64,000 bases of DNA from Gigantopelta aegis (GCF_016097555.1 NC_054702.1:64401682-64465681); one strand, 5' to 3'; positions 22,989-36,436 are shown, counted from the first letter of the stretch. Notes: generated by a model not told the origin, from the letters alone. Numbers and translations: made by a program.

Positions 22989-23788
22989 ATGAATCAATTG
23001 CTCAGTGATGTTCTTGAGCAGTTCAGAGAGGGAAACCTTGTAGTGAAGGTGGGGAATTCCAGATTCAACCAAGTGGATCCTGATCAGTCCCAGGAATGGC
23101 TGAATGGAACAGGTAAGAGAGGAGGTGGAATAGTTGGAATAACAAAGACTGTATCTGCTTTAATTAGAAGGGCTTTATCATTTAACCTACAAGCACAGAT
23201 TGCAGCAGTCACTAGGCAGCGCAATGATCTTGCACTCGATGATTCATTAGTCCACAAAGAAGCTACCAAGAGCCAAAGACAGAGGTATTGTGAAGATGAA
23301 GAAAGAGTTATATAGGTTCTAAACACTTTTGGTGTGTTCCAAGAAGATGAACATGATGATGCAACACTATGCAACATTGCAACGAAGGACCAGGCAACAA
23401 AAGAGATTACAGAGTCGTTGCTTCATGCAAGAGACAGAGGGCAGAAGCAAGTTGGAGAATTTGTGAGGGACAAACTGATTCATACTGGTGAAGGACAGTT
23501 TGGAAAACCGTTCAGAGATCCTTTGCAAAGGAATAAGTCACTGGCATTTTCCAACATTTACTTATTGCTTCTGAAGCTGGTCGAAATGTTGACTTGAAAA
23601 ACATACTAAAGCACGAACTTCTGCCAGTACGTCTGTCACTTGCACAGATGGATGGTAGTCTTCGCACAGGACACAAATCAGTGCTTATGGAAGCACTAAC
23701 AAAGAACATATCTTGTCTAGCGACCATAGAAATCCCTAATAGTGCAACACTTATAGTTGTTGCTTTAGGGAAGCCGCAAAATTCATGA
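22989..23788 (+). pseudogene. N-terminal half of the element's nuclease-like protein
   Basis: Three successive frames (22989-23315, 23334-23597, 23594-23788) read as one protein after a TAG at 23313 and a frameshift near 23590. Visible segments are 'LEQFREGNLVVKVG', 'NIATKDQATKEITESLLHAR', 'GEFVRDKLIHTGEGQFGKPF' and 'LPVRLSLAQMDGSLRTGHKS'. They match my memory of a long multicopy 'uncharacterised' protein family common in corals and molluscs. The '(V)TDGS/ADG' segment precedes a region that in relatives describes a large alpha/beta nuclease-like domain. Confidence 0.65.
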
Positions 23789-24932
23789 ACATTTGGTGAT
23801 TTTGCAGATATTTTTGTACAGGCAGTCTACCAATCTGTGCAAAGTACAGTCGAATTGATATCCTTTTTGACAGATACGAACATCATTCTATCAAGTCAGG
23901 AGAAAGAGAGGAACTGCTATTCGGACAAAGATCGAGTGAAGACAAATACCCTTACCACATGTCTGGCCTGGGTTTCTATCCCACCAAGACAACAACATTG
24001 ACTTAGCTAGATTTTTATCAGATGAACTGATCAGTACATCCCCATCAGACAAAAGAGTATTGTAGTTGCTGGAGGATTCACAGATGGAACAGATGTCAGA
24101 AGCAACACTCCAGACAGCAACATCACACAGTTACAAGGTTACCAGGAGGAGGCCGATGCTCGAATTGTGCTTCACTATGTGAATGAAGTTCCGACACCAT
24201 TATGGTTTCTGATAGAGACACTGATGTTTTCCTGCTGCTCATTGCACATTATGCAAGAATGAAGTGCACCAATTTGTGGTTAAAGGGAGGGACACACAAA
24301 ACACAAAAATTCATTTCAGTAAGAGAGGTTATCGATACACATGGTTTAGACCTCCCAACAGCTCAACTTCTTCCTTTTCATGCGCTAACAGGTTGTGATA
24401 CAATTTCATACCTGTCTGGTCACACCAAGAAAACAACTCTTGATATCTTCTACAAGTACAAAGAACTGCTTGAGGGCCTTGGAAAAAGAGCCTCTAACAG
24501 AACATACAATGCATAATGCTGAGTCATTAATTTGTAAGATCTATAACGTTCCCAATGCAGCCACTACAAACAAGGCCAGATATGTAGTTCAAAAATGCAC
24601 AGCGTCCAGAAATGCTCCCTCCAACAAGTGATGCTGCAAGATACCACATACAAAGAACTCATTATCAAACCAGCATTTGGCTTCAGGCCAATACATTACT
24701 TCTAAATATTCCACCTGCCACAACTATTAGATGGGAACTGAAAGATGACCAAATCCAACCAGTTTTAGTATCCCTACCATCTGTACCAGCAACCTGTTTG
24801 CAACTAATTGCATGTGGCTGCACATCAATGTGTTCCTCTCAGAAATGTAAATGCAGAAAGGCAAAACTGTCATGCACGGGTGCTTGCAAATGTGCAGTTG
24901 ACTGCATGAACGTTGACGTAGTTGAACAATGA
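23789..24932 (+). pseudogene. C-terminal half: FEN1/XPG-like motifs and Cys-rich tail
   Basis: In order, across frameshifts, the plus strand shows 'QEEADARIVLH' (24150), 'SDRDTDVFLLL' (24206-24240), 'LLPFHALTGCDTISYLSG' (24370-24420) and 'TKKTTLDIFYKYKEL'. The order and spacing mirror XPG-I and helix-hairpin motifs of FEN1-type nucleases (EAEA, EDxD, GxDY...GxGxKxA). After 'LPPTSDAARYHIQRTHYQ' comes a Cys-rich end with C-G-C, C-K-C and C-K-C pairs (24800-24910), like a CXC-type zinc module. The gene is broken by at least three frame changes. Nuclease activity is an inference. Confidence 0.6.
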
Positions 24933-25443
24933 TAGATTTAATGTCTGTGTGACCCAACGTAAGAAGTCTATAACAGTGTGACTTTGAATGCAATATTTGA
25001 AGTTTATGTTTATATTAATATAACATGTCTCAAATGTTAGTTATTAATCTAATGTTATACTTTGGTGCTTAATTTCATCAATTATCAATGTCTTGTTGTA
25101 TTGAGAAACCACCTTGCAAACTGACCTTGACCTTCATGTAAATTACCAAAACCTTGATACTACATACTTCAGTTTGTTTTTATTGAATTGCTGGATGCTT
25201 AGTATGTCAGAAAAATGCCTTAGATCATTGTTATATCTCAATTATTTGAGAAGTAATGAAATCATATAGAAAGATTGGCGGCCATCTTGTTTAAGGGCTT
25301 TAGGGGCTTAAAAACACGAAATTCAGCTTGGTATACAGCATTTTTGGAATCAGCAAGTCCTAGTCATATAGAAACGACTGTATACCATATTCTACCCAAA
25401 AATGCCTTAACAAGTCTCAAATCTCCAAAATGTGCCTAGACTA

Positions 25444-26110
25444 TTTACATATATATTTACTAGCTGACACCATGCCATGTCCTGCCCTCAGTAATTTCGT
25501 TTTCACCGAAGTAAACCATTAACAGATGGGAGCTTACATCCTCCCCCAAATCTTCAAGTGTTATTTACATCAAAACCCAAAACAGAACAGGTAAAAAAAA
25601 ACCGGCACACTAAAAATAAAAAAAATAAAAAAAACCCAAAACCCCCAAGAAAAACATGTTATGTTTAAACTAGTGACATATCAAGTACCATAGCCCTTTC
25701 TCTACTCTCAAGAGCTATAAGACCCCTTCATCGATTGTCTTCGATAGACATTTGCTTAAAATAGGTTTGGTCTATTAATAACCACTAACACGAAGTAAAC
25801 CATTAAAAGGTGTGTGTGTGGGGTTAAGGTGGTCGGAATTTGAAAAAAAATAGTAAAATTGAGAATAACCATGCCTGGGCAATTTAGGGGCAAAACAAAA
25901 ACAGATGAGTGCTCATCCAAAGTTTGAAGGTGATTGGAGAAAGTTAGACGGACTGCCAAAAATAAAGGTTGACGGACTATCTACAAAAAAATAGAAAATA
26001 ATAATAATAATAATTTTTTAAAATGACAGCCAAAACGTTTTAAGTCTAAGTCCATACTCACGCGAGGCAAAGGAGGTTGGAAGGAAGCTTGACTACGGTG
26101 TCCCAGTGAA
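25444..26110. other. Intergenic A-rich DNA
   Basis: No gene seen. It has A-rich patches (25590-25660) and (AAT)n at 26000-26015. Confidence 0.55.
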
Positions 26111-26120
26111 GTTGGTGACG

Positions 26121-26970
26121 TCAAGCTGAGGGAGATACTGCTACTATCTTGGCTATGAAAAGATAGTCTTTCTCCGAGCTGTTCGTCAATATCCGGTGTA
26201 CTGTTGGGTTATGCATGTCTGGTAGCAGCATCCCAGGTGGTAAACTCCTAACTGGGGTATCATGACGCACACCGCAGAGCGTCCTTCCTGCAGCTTGACT
26301 TTGTGGAGTGCACAATCCCGCTCGACACGGCTGGTTGGTAACGGCTGGTTGATAACGGCTGGTGTCTCGTGCTTCGGCATATTAATGATCTGCCTGACGT
26401 CCTCCACGTTGGTCTTGACAAGGTGATTTCAGCGCTGATGGAGCTTGCCGACCTGTAGTGACCACTGTTCAGCTTGTTCCATGGCAGGCTTCGGCGGTTG
26501 GGTAACAGGAGATCGTGGCTTGTCTGGTTGTCTTCCTTTTGACAACGGCGACTAGTTGGGCCTGCGTCTCAACAGGTGCACTCTTCCGCTGTGGGGGTGG
26601 GGGTGGTGGGCTATTCCATAACAGCCTGGTAAAGGTCCTCCCCTGGCGAGCATGTCCAGTCCGACAAAGCTGGCTCGGTCAGTTTCACTGGTGTAGACTG
26701 GGCCTGGGGCCATACAACAGAAGGAGCCGCTGCCGGCAGTTGAGCTGCCGGTTTAGGACACCCCCCCCCCCCCCCCCCCCCCTTTTCCGCCTCTGGCACG
26801 CATTTCCTCTTCCTGTTCCTCTTTGTCCTCTTCTGTACTGCGTCGCCATACACCAAAGTCACGGTTGCCCGTGACCCCGTGTATGCGACGCGGTACTCTA
26901 GCAGCAGTCTATAAGACGTGATTAATACCCCCAGGTTGGGGGGGGGGGGGGGGGGGGATCCACAAAACAC
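26121..26970 (-). pseudogene. Unrecognised coding-like region, frame broken
   Basis: The minus strand has two coding-like stretches of high GC. One (26970-26611) contains 'EYRVAYTGSRATVTLVYGDA' and a basic 'KRTKRNRKRKC' patch, then a poly-Gly run from poly-C at 26761-26782. The other (26407-26121) contains 'RQIINMPKHETPAVINQP' and 'HHxGCCYQTC'-like cysteines. They are in different frames with stops between. It could be a mobile-element gag or a decaying host exon; I do not recognise it. The basic patch could be a nuclear-localisation or nucleic-acid-binding segment. Confidence 0.35.
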
Positions 26971-26999
26971 GACACGTCTAGCTTCATTGCAGTCGAGTG

Positions 27000-28866
27000 G
27001 TTGTGGAATGGTCTGAATGTAAAGAAAGTTGTGTTCAGTGAAGTCAACACTAAACTAATTTCGCATATCTGCATTTGGTTATGTCCGATTTGGTTTTGAA
27101 GGCCTGGAAATAAATTTAGGTGGTGCCTGTTAAATTATCTACTGGGTACACATATTAATTTATTACAGTTCTCTTTATTCATAGCTCTGTAATATTATGC
27201 ACCATGACACAGTTACACGATACAGTGAAACCTCCTAAATCGGATATTCATGGGCCAACTTGAGCCCCAATTAAACAACAAAATTTCATTCCATGCATGG
27301 ATATTCAGTTTATAGGGCTTAAGTTATACTGAACTAAGAGCATTTGTTGTGTACAGTTGTTCTGAAAAAAAGTTTTTAAAAGTATAAAATGTTTTACAAT
27401 GTATTTGTACTGAACTGGATGTTTATTTACAGGCGTTTACAAAGCTATGAATATCGGTTATACGTGAGGGTCATCTGTACACACCCAGTGGTTCAATTCA
27501 AATCTTTTGTCATACAAATTATGTGGTCACAGTTTAACTAAACAACATCATGTTAGTGAAAACATGATTGTATTTGGCTGCCATCCATATAATTTCCTGA
27601 CATCGTAGACCTAACATTACAGATTTTGACGGATAGTGTTAACAACCTCTAGTCCTTCCCAGCCTCCATGAACATTGTTTTTTTGTAAATAATTTTAGTT
27701 TGATTAGACGTAGGCCTAAATAAAATAAAATAAGTGTTTTGGAAATAATAATAATAATAATTAAAAAAACCCTAACCATTTGTGTTTGCTATTTAGAAAA
27801 CAATAGGCTCATAAATAAATAACTTGTAGTAAATACAATAGTGAGAAAACGACATTTCCTGATGCAAAGTACTGTAGATCAACATACTGATACTATATCA
27901 TGTAATATTTATCTGCCCTGCATCCACAAATAATACAATTCAATTTTAATTTGCTCAACGAAAACATACCCTTTTATCGTATTTGCAATATTTGACTAGT
28001 TATTGCAATATTTAGTAACCCGAAGATCAGAAACGGTGTTTATTATTTTTGTGACCACCATCTTTTGTTGTTTATGTTGCTTTCAGTTGCACTTATTTAG
28101 CCATTAGTAGTGAGCTTTTATTAATAGTTGTACATTCTTTTTTTATCAGAAACAAATAAAAATAAATAACAGCGGAAGTGATCAGGTTAGTCTTGAGTAA
28201 TAAACTAAATGCACACCGACTTTATATGAAAACGAAACTTGATTATCGTAGCACACCTGTTCTTGAGAAAATGTTTCTGAAACTTGTGTAAAAGCCCTCA
28301 GAAAAGGTCTTTAATTAATATGCTGTTAGGACTACGTTCAATACAAACATGTGGCTGAAGTCAGACCTAACTCATTGTAAACATGATTGTGTGCATGAAA
28401 AATAAAATCGGGAAAAAAAGGTGATTTAACAAAACGTCACGTCGGTCGGGTTTGTAGAAACATTGACTTGAGTACCTTTATCCCCAAATGTCAGATTTCG
28501 TTTTTGCCAGTTTGGCGAAACGGGAATTATTTTGTTCGCCAGCTGATATTTCCATTAGCCCATGGCGAAATGGCGATCGGCTGGCGTGAGCCTTTTTATG
28601 TAGCCAATAAATAAAATAAATAATTAAAATAAAATAAAATAAAAAATGAAATAAAACCCAAACAAGTAAGCAAATAAATATATTACAATTCTTTTTTTTA
28701 ATTGGCCTAGGGCAAACTAATTATTAATATAAATATAAAATATAAACAAGTAACCTACATGTTGTACAATTGTTTTTAACATTGCCTTACGATATGTAGT
28801 TACTCAGTACCTGTCAATGAGTCAATAACTCAACTGGCCATTTCTTCGTGGAACCATGAATGGCGC
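27000..28866. other. Intergenic DNA without recognisable genes
   Basis: AT-rich, with short A-rich and (AAT)n patches (27745-27765, 28605-28660). Part of 27710-27860 resembles 60840-60960 ('AAATAAATAACTTGTAGTAAAT'), so a dispersed repeat is present. No ORF has coding character. Confidence 0.6.
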
Positions 28867-30184
28867 TGTGACGGTACATGCTCTTAATTTCTTTTCGCCT
28901 GTGGCGATAAATTGTTTTAGAAGGCCGTGTGCAGTTCCAAATGCACTTTGCCCAGGTGGGCAACTTGTTACGTGATACCTTTGCGCGACGGTCATCGAGC
29001 TGTACTTCTAATACACACCCAGCCCAGGTGCGGAGCCATGTGGCCAGTAGTTACGTAATACCCCCGCGAGTGCGGTTTTTACAACCGTGATTTGGCGACT
29101 TGGCGTCATTGAGTCTGGCGATCTAAGAGAAAGATATGCCGTCTTGGTCGCTGTGGGATTCAGATGATACGTGAGGTACCGCCTTGTGCCCCCAGGCGAT
29201 ATTCGCTGTCTCTGAGAGTTTTGAATAAATAGCTAGGGTTTTAGAGATATCGAGGAGAAACATTTGGAAGTATCCAGGGGCACGGACATCGTCCACTGAA
29301 CGATCTATATTAGTTCAGACGGGACTTTGGTAAATATATATTTCCTTCTCTGTGTATAACCTTGATGTGATTGATGTGACTTTAAATATTTTAATACTGT
29401 ATTATACCAATATTATTTAGACGGTGCTGCCGGTCATCTGACGCAGTAATCTGTAGGCTCACTGTCCTAAATAATTATAAAAAGCTTAACCAGTCATCCT
29501 AGAGGACCTAGGTAAACTGTAGGTTATTGTCTTTATTGTGATAGGTACCAGTATTAATTCTGTGTTACAAGGTTATTGAATGAGTATTTAGGGTTAATTA
29601 AAAATTAACCAGTTAGGAATAGAGTTGAAATTCCTTTATTAATTAAGTTCTCCTGGAAGCGTTTCTCCATTATCACACGTGTGTGTGTTAGCGTTTCTCA
29701 ATTATCACACGTTATTGAACGAGTAGTAAGGGTTAATTCAAAATTAACCAGTTAGGAATAGAGTGTAATTCCTTTATTAATTAAGTTCCCCTGGAAGCGT
29801 TTCTCAATTATCACACGTGTGGGTGTTGTGTTACGTTGAAGTGATTAGCATATTGTGTAAACTAGACACCTAGAGATTAACTAATTAAGTGATCAGTTCT
29901 GGGTTATTATTATTGTTGTTATTAATTAACTACTGCGGCAGTACATTTGTCAGCGTAGGTTAATACAGATTCCAAAGTGTATTGTGTTTTGTTGTGTTTT
30001 CTAGTGAACTAAACGTGCTATATATATATACTTTATATAAGATCGTATCTCTGATCATACCTAGAGACGAGCTACAGCGGGTATAACTGCCTGTTACAGA
30101 GAGATCTAATAGATATACAGTTAGGAGAGATATTTGGACAATCGTGTTTCATTCAGTTACGGGTATTATAGAATCCCCGTGACA
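28867..30184 (+). mobile_element. Solo LTR with 5-bp target duplication (GGCGC)
   Basis: It begins TGTGACGG and ends CCGTGACA, and is the inverted-orientation equivalent of the LTR at 3567-4718. GGCGC flanks both ends (28862-28866 and 30185-30189), as expected from retroviral-type integration followed by LTR-LTR recombination. It is longer than the 3567 copy, partly because a segment of about 110-140 bp (29591-29820, 'TTAGGAATAGAGT...GGAAGCGTTTCTC') is duplicated. The same duplication is in the LTR at 48553. Confidence 0.93.
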
Positions 30185-30413
30185 GGCGCTTTCGACAATT
30201 TTCCCACTTTTCTCGGACACTGCCGATGTCTACTGAGGTAGTCCTTTTCTTTGAGGCATATTCTCTTTTAGGTACAAATTAAATGTATATATTTTCAGAT
30301 AATACGTTGTTGGGTCATTAATTAGGTCAACCATCTGTGACTGAGTGCCTTTAATCTTTACTGCTGATATTTGGGCAATCATTAAAGCTCTGGAACAGAT
30401 TAAGGATTCCAAC

Positions 30414-30612
30414 AAGTTGGCCTATTGCATAAATAGTCTCGCCCGATATTTTTAGAATTTGTATGCTCCCGAATAACGCTATAAAAGGCGAAGTGTAATT
30501 GGTCGATATTTAAATAGTTATTTATAGATGAAATGTCACCTGGACATGGGAGTCCACGTAATGCTGTTAGATCTACTGGCTAGACCCAGCAGAGCTAATT
30601 TTAATCAGATTG
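30414..30612 (+). repeat. Dispersed 200-bp repeat, second copy at 63158-63356
   Basis: The two copies are nearly identical over about 200 bp, from 'AACAAGTT(G/C)GCCTATTGCAT' to 'GAGCTAATTTTAATCAGATTG'. They contain a TATA-like TATAAAAGGCGAAG. The high similarity implies a recent copy. Its ends do not match any other element here. Confidence 0.85.
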
Positions 30613-30741
30613 TGAAAAGGCAGATGTTATTGCTAAGTCTGCTTTGAATTTGCCCCATGACAGTGTTGGTATTCCCTTCAGTGATTTTAAATATATCATA
30701 TTAACCAATATATATTTTGACTTGGCAGGGTAATTGGGATG

Positions 30742-31045
30742 AATGAATGAATGAATGAATGAATGAATTAATGTTTAACGACACCCCAGCACGAAAAATA
30801 CATCGGCTACTGGGTGTCAAACTATGGTAATGCAAATAAATAAAGTGATGATCAACATCAATATAAAAATTCAAGACTTAAACAAAAACAGTGTAAAGAA
30901 CTGTTCAAAAACACAAATATCACAGAATTTTACGGATACTGAATTTTACTCAAAACTTCAATTTTGTGCTGTATTGGCCATTCTTAAAGAGAATGTTACA
31001 CCCCTGCACCACGGTGAGGTTACAGCACACGCAGGGGGGGGGGGG
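30742..31045 (-). repeat. (ATTC)n-tailed SINE, full length
   Basis: On the minus strand it runs from 'CCCTGCGTGTGCTGTAACC' to 'GCTGGGGTGTCGTTAAACAT', followed by (ATTC)n. Copies or fragments are at 11620, 14524, 40973, 42640 and 56030. Its tail resembles that of the tRNA-headed SINEs, suggesting a shared LINE partner. Confidence 0.85.
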
Positions 31046-31373
31046 GGGGGGGGGTACAATCTCGAACAAGCTTCATTCTTTCAAGCCGGTCCTAGGAGAG
31101 TGACAGTCTTCCTACAGGCGTAGCATGGAGGCTGAAGTAGTCTTGTGCAGTGCCCGCATCGGCCATACATATCTGACGCATTCATTTATTTTAAAGAAGG
31201 ACTCTCCTCATTAGTGTGAACATTGTCAGTACACACTGACTAATTGGTTAAAAAAAAAAAGAAAAAAAAAAGAAAAAAAGTTTTTAAAAATAAAATAGGC
31301 TAAATAAATAATTGAATAAATAAACAAACAAATAAGTAAATAATGCGACAAACTATCATTTTTATTTCTAGAT

Positions 31374-32419
31374 TTACTTCTTTGATTTTTTCTTCTCTTT
31401 TACCACAAAACGATCAATTCTTTTCATAATTTTGTCTACATCATGCTGATTATTAGTTCTCAATTCACAGATCCACCATTTCCTATGGGCCAGCTCCAAA
31501 TCCAGGTCGAGGGTCGTTTTTAGTTCATCCACAGATAGCGCACCTACAAAGTGTACAAACTAAATTATAATCACAAACATACTAAATTATTTTTCTGCAA
31601 CTGAAAGTAATATAATGATTATACTGATATGTTGAATGTGTATCCTACGGAGATAAATATTATAATGTAATTATACAATTTCATGTTTGAGCATCTAATC
31701 ATTTTATGATGTCAAGCTTTTAAACTAATTATGTCCATGTAACCTTAAAATCAAAACCTCTTAACCCTGTATTAAAACGGTTAAAAAAAATCCTGCATGA
31801 TTCAATGATACAGGAATGCGATATGTTAGCTTTAAAACATCAAATTGCAATAAAAATGTTGGTGATGGGAAGTCTATGAGATATTCTTGGATATTTAAAG
31901 TAGTGAAATGTCCGCTACAATAGTGATTCGGATATTTCCGGTTCGTTGGGTACGGATTTGACACTATGAGATATTAATGTGCTACTATGAGATATTTGAT
32001 TCGAGACATGCCAGGGGATAAATATCACCAACGTAAGAAAAGTGGCCAGATAAACATTAATAAGTGTTGCCAGGTCAAAGCAAGTGGACAGAAGTAATAC
32101 AGTGATACGAAGATAGATGAACCCCCGGCATTGGCGACTCCCATAAACACAGCACAACCTAACGACAGCAGCTATTAGCTCAGCGACCAGGTTACAGACA
32201 CCGTCCACATCACGCCTGGTGAGGGAAGGTCGACACGGAAAACCGAGGTAGACATATAGAAAACTAAAGGCAGAATCAAAATGTTAGCAACTACGATAAA
32301 CTGCTCTCCTATCTTTTTGAAACAACCCATTACAATGACACAGATTGCATATACTAAATAACTGTCACCTATATCGACTTCGCTGAGATCGCATAAGGCA
32401 AAAAGCGTGCAATTTTGTA

Positions 32420-32454
<35 letters not shown>

Positions 32455-35400
32455 GTATGTACAGTATATATATATATATAAAGTTCATAAAATAAGTACA
32501 CTGAATCTATCACACCCAACATAATACTTTCGTGACCATCCCTTGGAAAACCCCATATTGAATTTAAAACAAACACACAAACAAACAAACAAATTAGAAA
32601 AACCCCACCCATAAAGTATATTATATTCTTTGTGACCACGTGCTACAGTTTACTGTGATAATTACCCTCAAGTTCCACCTTGTTTGCTACTACTAAGACC
32701 GGAAGTCCGCGCAACTCTGGAGGTCTGTCCAACTCCTCCAATACATCTCTGGCGTCATCTATATGACTGTGGTCGGCACAGTTGACCACGAGGACGACCC
32801 CCTGAATTCCTGGATAGACTTCTTTGAAGATTCGACGATAGTACGGGTTTCCAGACAGGTTATAGACAACGAACTTTAGATTAGTCCTAGGGGATTTGAC
32901 ATACTCGACAGTGAAAGCCTCCGTTGGTTGTCTAGAAACGACTTTGTCAACTCCCACTTGCAATGCTTGAACCAAGAAATCTTTTCCTGAAAGAACAGTT
33001 GCAAATGCATTGGCGGGTCCAGAAAAGGGTCACAGGGGTCGCGTGATATTGTAGTAAAGAAGAAAGTTCCGTGTCAAATTTCAAGGTGCACTTTGAAATA
33101 TTTAGGAAGTAAAACAGTAGTAATATGTGACATTGATTTTTGGTGAAACGCTCCTTGGTGACATTGGTGAAACCCACTTTAACTAAATTCTGGATCTGCC
33201 ACATCCATATTTAAATGTTACTGTATAATATAATTGTGGTCTGTTTGGGTGCGCTTTGTGGCTTGTAACCATAGAATCACATTAATGTGAACTATACCCA
33301 TCGAACAATCCAGCTTGGATGTCCCTAACAGAAGTCCACGCTCCTGCTGGCGTACCGACTCCCACCCAGAGAGAGTTTAACGGTTCAGTGGGTAGGTACA
33401 AGGTCACCACACCAACTTGTCGCTGACTAACCACTAACAACTAACCACTAACCCACTGTCCTGGACAGATCCCAGATAGCTGAGATGTGTACCCAAGATT
33501 GCATGCACCACCCGTAGACCGTAGACGAACCGACAAATTATTTATATGAGGATTTTTGTTTGTTTATTTTGTTTAACGACTGGACTAGAGCATATTGATG
33601 TTTTAATCATCAGCTTATGGATGTCAAACATTGGTAATTTTGACAGCCATAGAGAGGAAACCCGCTACATTTTTGCATTAGTAGCAAGGGATCTTTTATA
33701 TACACCATTCCACAAACAGTATAACACATACCACGGCCTTTGATACAGCAGTCGTGGTGCACTGACTGGAACGAGAAATAGCCCAACAGGCCCCCGTTGC
33801 GGGGATCAATCCTAGACTAACCGCGCGAGCGCTTTACCACTGGACTACATCCCGCCCCCTTACATGAGGAAGTTAAAAAAGGGAATGCATTCTTGTTTAC
33901 TCTGAGCAATCTATTAGCTGTCTAACATAATGATTGCGACAAATGATACTGGTTGAGAATTGGTTAATTATTGGTATCCTGCATGACATCGTTTAAGTAT
34001 ATGTTATGCTTATTATGATCGACAAACTAAAACGTCTCAGAAAACACGGGTAGACGTGGTATAGATATATAGATATATATATTTATGGAGTCTATTCGTT
34101 ATTGGGGTGTTATGTAACTCAGTGGTATAATACCGTTTGCTTGACGCAGAGGCGGTCTAGGATTGACCCCCGTCAGCGGGCCTATTGTGCTGTTTATATT
34201 TTCAGTCAGTGCTCCACAATTGGTGTGACAAAGGCCGTGGAATGTACTATCTGTGTGGGATGCTGCATAAGACACATCGGACAGAGTAGCGTGGCGTGGC
34301 GGCAGCGGGTTTCCTCTCTCAATATCTGTGTGGTCCGTAACCATATGTCTGACGCCATATAACCGTCAATAAAATGTGTTGAGTGCGTCGTTATATAAGG
34401 CATTTCCTTCCTCCTTCTTTGTGGCATCACCCCCCCCCCTCCCCCGTGTGGTATTTTATCATATTTATCCTGCATCCACTGTTTCTATCAGCCGATTACG
34501 ATCACATATTAAAGCAACATCATCAACTTCTACTAGCAGATTATCACTTTTGAGGCCACTCGCCACTCAAGGGCGGACCCAGGAAACATTTTAGAGAGGG
34601 GTCCAAGGGTAAAGGGCACACAGAGCAACTCCCTGAAAAGAGCACTTCAATGAAAATTGTAAATAAATTGTTAAAAAATGGGACAATTTTATTTTTTAGG
34701 GGGAGGGACAGGTCCGTCTGGTCCCCACCCTTGGATCTGCCCAAGTCACTCAAGTGACATCAACGTAAAATGTTGCTGAAATAACAGAATTGATAGCCTT
34801 TTCCCATAACTGTTTTGGTCAATAAAATGCATTTTCTTTTTTTTTAAATCGTTTAAATAATAATTTTCGGAATGAAAGCAGCATTAACGAAAACCTGGTC
34901 ACTACTATTGTTTCAAGTCATCCGCCTTATAAAATAATTATAGCGCAAACATACTGCTCGTAATATCGGTTTTTTTAATTTTATTGTTTTATACAACTAT
35001 AGCCTACCAACCATTATTACCGATTTAATTTATTCCGAATATTCATCACAACTGGAGTACGATTACGAAGGTTCATAATTCGGCAGAGTCGCCATTAGGC
35101 CTACTTACTTCCGCATTCAGTCAGCGTGACACGGACGTTTATAAATAGAGATTATTACACGAGCTTGTGTGTCGTACTGATTTTACCAAACGAGTGTCCG
35201 GATTCTTGTATACATGACTCCTGACACGAGTTTCGTAAAATCAGTACGACACACGTACGCGAGTGTAATAATTTCTTTATTATTCATATCATTATTGTTA
35301 TTTTTTTATGAATAACAAGGACCGTCTCAAAATGCTTCAACCACAACTAGAAGGAGACGACGAAATGACGTCACATTTCACATGCAAAGTCTTAGCCAGG

Positions 35401-35690
35401 ACTGGGTAAAACAACGTTATGATGTCGCTTCCTAAAATTACGTCATTACACTTGTTATTACACGTGTGCTTCGTATGATTATTATTAACTCGATTATGTT
35501 GAACTATGTGGATAATAAATAGAGATTACTACACGAGCTTGTGTGTCGTACTGATTTTACGAAACGAGTATCAGGTTTCCTGTATTGCCCGAGCGAGAGC
35601 CAGGGTAATACATGAATCCTGACAGGAGTTTCGTAAAATCAGTACGATTCATACGCGAGTGTAATAATTTCTTTATTATCCACATTATCC

Positions 35691-35781
<91 letters not shown>

Positions 35782-36340
35782 TCGACAAATACCGATTAAC
35801 ATAATAAATGCGAATTCTATTTATCCTATAACACTTCTAAAATAACATTTTTTTTTTTTTTTTAGTAAATCACAATACTAAAGTCGCCGCCATCGATAAT
35901 ATGCCGTCATCACGATTAGTTTGACGTCACGCATTTTAAACAAATATTTGAAAACGTTACGCTCAGGTACACGAGTCTTGTTGGCTTGTCGAGGTTGATA
36001 TTTTACATATTAAAATACACGAGTAAATTCTATTTATCCTATAACACTTCTAAAATAACTTTCAATTTTTTTTTTTTTAGTAAATCACAGTACTAAAGTC
36101 GCCGCCATCGATAATATGACGTCATCACGATTAGCACAGATTAGTTTGACGTCACGCATTTTAAACAAATCTTTGAAAACGTTACGCTAAGGTACACGGG
36201 TCTTGTTGGCTTGTAAGCAAATGACCCATCCACAGCAACACATTACCTAGAGACCTTGCAAATTTGCATACCATTATTAACCGGGTTAATAAATTAAATT
36301 ATCACATGGGTTTATGACATGGATATCATGGGTGAGTTAT

Positions 36341-36436
<96 letters not shown>

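Larger units (their letters stand above)
22128..25443. mobile_element. TIR DNA element carrying a nuclease-like gene (3.3 kb)
   Basis: The left end (22128-22345) and right end (25215-25443) are inverted copies over about 220 bp. They share 'GGTAGAATATGGTATACAG', 'CAAAAATGCTGTATACCA' and 'AACAAGATGGC(C/G)GCC'-type blocks. The body contains one broken plus-strand gene. Poly-G of about 38 bases lies at 22624-22661. Terminal bases are only approximate (TAGTCTAGGC/TAATCTAGGC), and I cannot fix the target duplication. Confidence 0.75.
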
